From assembly GCA_963675135.1 (NCBI GenBank), contig OY776125.1:45848513-45912512 (forward strand): a stretch of DNA of 64,000 nucleotides. The letters are read 5' to 3'. This document shows, piece after piece, positions 63,581 through 64,000 of the stretch. Numbering within the stretch: the stretch's first letter is position 1; each line of letters starts with the position of its first letter. Source of the stretch: Galeopsis tetrahit. Lineage: Eukaryota > Streptophyta > Magnoliopsida > Lamiales > Lamiaceae. A program made the translations under genes and the position numbers. Under the pieces are notes generated by a model. It ran no database searches. It worked only from the letters and a program-made list of their open reading frames with translations, and was not told the origin of the DNA.

Positions 63581-63595
63581 CAAAAAGGGGGAAAT
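63581..63595 (+). other. Polypurine tract
   Basis: CAAAAAGGGGGAAAT directly precedes the 3' LTR start TGTTGGG. Confidence 0.88.
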
Positions 63596-64000
63596 TGTTG
63601 GGATATGAATCCTATAAACAATGTTCTAATTGATGATTGTATGTTTTGATGGCCAAAAACAACTTAAAGTTAGTAATATATGTGGTTCTAAGTCATCTTA
63701 ACTAAGTCATCTGAATATAAGCTTACTAATCTGATGAGAAACTTAAATTGAGATTACTGATCTTAATGCTAACTGAAATAAGTTTACTGATCTTATTGAG
63801 TAATATTAAGAGTAAAATTACTGATCTTAACTGAGTTATGTGAAATAAGATTACTGATCTTAGTGTGGAAACTGAGAATATTTTTAGTGATTTTATATGA
63901 GATATTTGAAATCTGAGTTACTGATCTGATGTACTTACTGATCTTATAGGTAAGTTACTGATCTTAAATGTTTACTGATCTTAGATATTTACTGATCTTA
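63596..64000 (+). repeat. 3' LTR of copia element (first 405 bp)
   Basis: Matches 51329-51732. The only differences seen are CAAAAACAAC for CAAAAGCAAC, and one extra G in TTAAAGTTAG. The LTR continues past the window. Confidence 0.95.

Larger units (their letters stand above)
51329..64000 (+). mobile_element. SIRE/Maximus-like Ty1/copia retrotransposon (3' end beyond window)
   Basis: The 5' LTR is 51329-53062, the PBS 53065, gag 53225-55780, pol 55795-59088, an accessory ORF region 60315-63368, the PPT 63581, and the 3' LTR starts at 63596 and runs off the window. At least 12.7 kb is in view. The domain order (protease, integrase, RT, RNase H) is that of copia. The initiator-Met PBS, large Gag with one CCHC knuckle, and an extra sense ORF after pol point to the SIRE/Maximus lineage. 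The first 405 bp of the two LTRs differ at only about two positions, so the insertion is recent. Confidence 0.92.

Noticed and set aside
1..64000. CRISPR arrays, bacterial operons, prophage or organellar insertions
   Set aside because: The repeats are LTRs, MITEs and minisatellites. The genes are plant nuclear or retrotransposon types, and no plastid or mitochondrial gene text was seen.

Overview
This is plant nuclear DNA, almost certainly from a eudicot. It is AT-rich and carries an intron-less HECATE-type bHLH gene, a P-class PPR gene, an L1-type LINE, Athila, Tat-like and SIRE-like LTR retrotransposons, hAT transposons, a TRIM, and many Stowaway-type MITEs ending in TACTCCCTCCGTCCC-like repeats. 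I cannot name the species.

Layout. 1-3.4 kb: a hairpin MITE, then a decayed minus-strand LINE truncated at its 5' end. 4.0-24.85 kb: a decayed Tat-like Ty3/gypsy element on the minus strand (LTRs at 4.0-5.0 and 23.8-24.85 kb, gag at about 23 kb). A plus-strand Athila-type Ty3/gypsy element (8174-19188, 1.8-kb LTRs) is inserted in one unit of an ~80-bp tandem repeat inside it. 24.9-37 kb: gene-poor DNA holding one clear host gene, a HECATE1/2-like bHLH (27515-28159, minus), and at least six MITEs. One MITE begins about 20 bp beyond the gene's TATA box.

37.5-43.7 kb: a second host-gene island on the minus strand. It has a P-class PPR gene whose reading frame is broken once near the end. Directly behind its stop lie exons of a decayed CRT-like (CLT) plastid transporter gene. 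44.8-51.3 kb: a nest of DNA transposons. A TTF/DUF4371-type hAT remnant (46.0-50.85 kb) is split by a 3.54-kb hAT element (47050-50590, 8-bp target duplication). That element in turn holds a Stowaway MITE, a 294-bp TRIM and a 185-bp LTR-like insertion related to the Athila LTR.

51.3-64 kb (window end): a young, very large SIRE/Maximus-like Ty1/copia element. It has a 1.73-kb LTR, an 851-aa Gag, a 1091-codon Pol, and an extra sense-strand gene between pol and the 3' LTR. The extra gene has 808 codons, one in-frame TAG, then 209 more open codons. The word TACTGATCT recurs more than twenty times in the non-coding parts of this element. This element and its accessory gene are the most interesting content of the window.

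Most genes here are transposon genes acting in copies of their own elements: Gag forms the particle, and Pol supplies protease, integrase, reverse transcriptase and RNase H. The Athila copy looks dead (in-frame stops, a gag frameshift, a changed catalytic RT residue). The copia copy is recent (about two differences in 405 bp of LTR) and has intact Pol motifs, but its gag-pol junction is broken or unusual.
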